Assembly: GCA_902777615.1 (NCBI GenBank)
Contig: CACYUQ010000002.1
Span: 1 to 32,062, forward strand
Direction of reading: 5' to 3'
Length of the DNA: 32,062 nucleotides
Source of the DNA: an uncultured Selenomonadaceae bacterium
GTDB lineage: Bacteria > Bacillota > Negativicutes > Selenomonadales > Selenomonadaceae
Below, in pieces: positions 31,860-32,062 of this stretch (its first letter is position 1; the number at the start of each line of letters is the position of its first letter). A model generated the notes under the pieces. That model saw nothing but the letters and a program-made list of their open reading frames with translations. It was not told where the DNA came from and made no database searches. Position numbers and translations under genes: made by a program.

Positions 31860-32062
31860 TCAAAGATTAACCTGCGTACTAAAGCTGGAAATTTTTATAG
31901 CTTTTGGAGAAGCATACACTTCGCCTAAAGAGGCGACATTAGAATCCATATAACATCCTGCTCCCACCAATGTCTGATCGGCAATTTGAATATGATCTTT
32001 CGTACAGGAGTTATTGCCAAAAAAACACGAATCGCCGATTTGAACTCGCCCGGCAATAGATG
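31860..32062 (-). CDS. Partial hexapeptide-repeat acyltransferase (C-terminal end)
   Basis: An open frame enters from the right edge and stops at 31860. The visible 67 codons read like a left-handed beta-helix acyltransferase: IAGRVQIGDSCFFGNNSC, HIQIADQTLVGAGCYMD, then a tail with VYASPKAIKISS. It resembles NeuD/PglD/WecD-neighbour type sugar O- or N-acyltransferases. The N-terminal part is outside the window. Being first in line before WbqC-like and WecE-like genes, it could acylate the 4-amino sugar. Confidence 0.75.
   Translation of the reverse strand, partial: SIAGRVQIGDSCFFGNNSCTKDHIQIADQTLVGAGCYMDSNVASLGEVYASPKAIKISSFSTQVNL

Noticed and set aside
1-32062. CRISPR array, tRNA or rRNA genes, transposase genes
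   Set aside because: No regular spacer-repeat series, cloverleaf or conserved rRNA stretch was seen on either strand, and no DDE or serine/tyrosine recombinase motifs were found in the frames.

Overview
The window looks like chromosome from a GC-rich relative of the Firmicutes, most likely a Negativicutes (Selenomonas/Veillonella-like) bacterium. This is inferred from strong AGGAGG-type ribosome sites, consensus TTGACA/TATAAT promoters, a ComK-like protein, an AgrC/AgrA-type (GHKL/LytTR) pair and a DUF6033-like protein, found together with Gram-negative-style sugar genes (WecE-like aminotransferase, WbqC-like protein, UDP-galactopyranose mutase). No rRNA, tRNA, CRISPR array or recognisable transposase was seen.

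Layout. 1-2400: a ComK-like gene diverges from a small sigma-70-like gene, followed by a phage-type lysis pair (54-aa membrane protein and PGRP-type amidase). 2490-4300: O-acetylhomoserine sulfhydrylase with a tiny Cys-rich secreted protein behind it, then a hairpin-rich intergenic repeat. 4310-7230: an unrecognised 451-aa protein with a Pro/Glu/Val-rich linker, a 430-bp intergenic region with a TTCGCGAA cluster, and a decayed chemoreceptor gene. 7265-10027: two sodium-coupled amino-acid/dicarboxylate carriers (DAACS and AGCS), each with its own promoter and terminator. 10071-12123: an AT-rich restriction-modification operon whose methyltransferase has an N-terminal ribbon-helix-helix domain and whose promoter carries a perfect palindrome over the -10. 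12282-14562: bactofilin with an M23 peptidase, then uracil-DNA glycosylase. 14692-16983: an OmpR-type two-component system with a direct repeat upstream that fits a CiaR-type box. 17047-20731: a LytTR regulator and a GHKL kinase that share an upstream regulatory segment but are separated by an antisense rhuM-like gene. 20728-22653: a cysteine-less thioredoxin-fold protein and a DUF6033-like protein. 22698-32062: a run of ten closely spaced minus-strand genes ending in ychF and a terminator. It includes UDP-Galf and Fuc4N-type sugar genes, a SPASM radical SAM enzyme, a WbqC-like protein, a truncated hexapeptide acyltransferase, and a 547-aa coiled-coil protein of unknown function.

The best candidates for something undescribed are the RHH-methyltransferase fusion with its own operator, the shared regulatory segment of the LytTR/GHKL system interrupted by rhuM, the 547-aa three-part protein inside the sugar operon, and the ComK-like/sigma pair with an 18-bp palindrome next to the sigma start. 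Functions are read from motifs by eye; no database search was possible.
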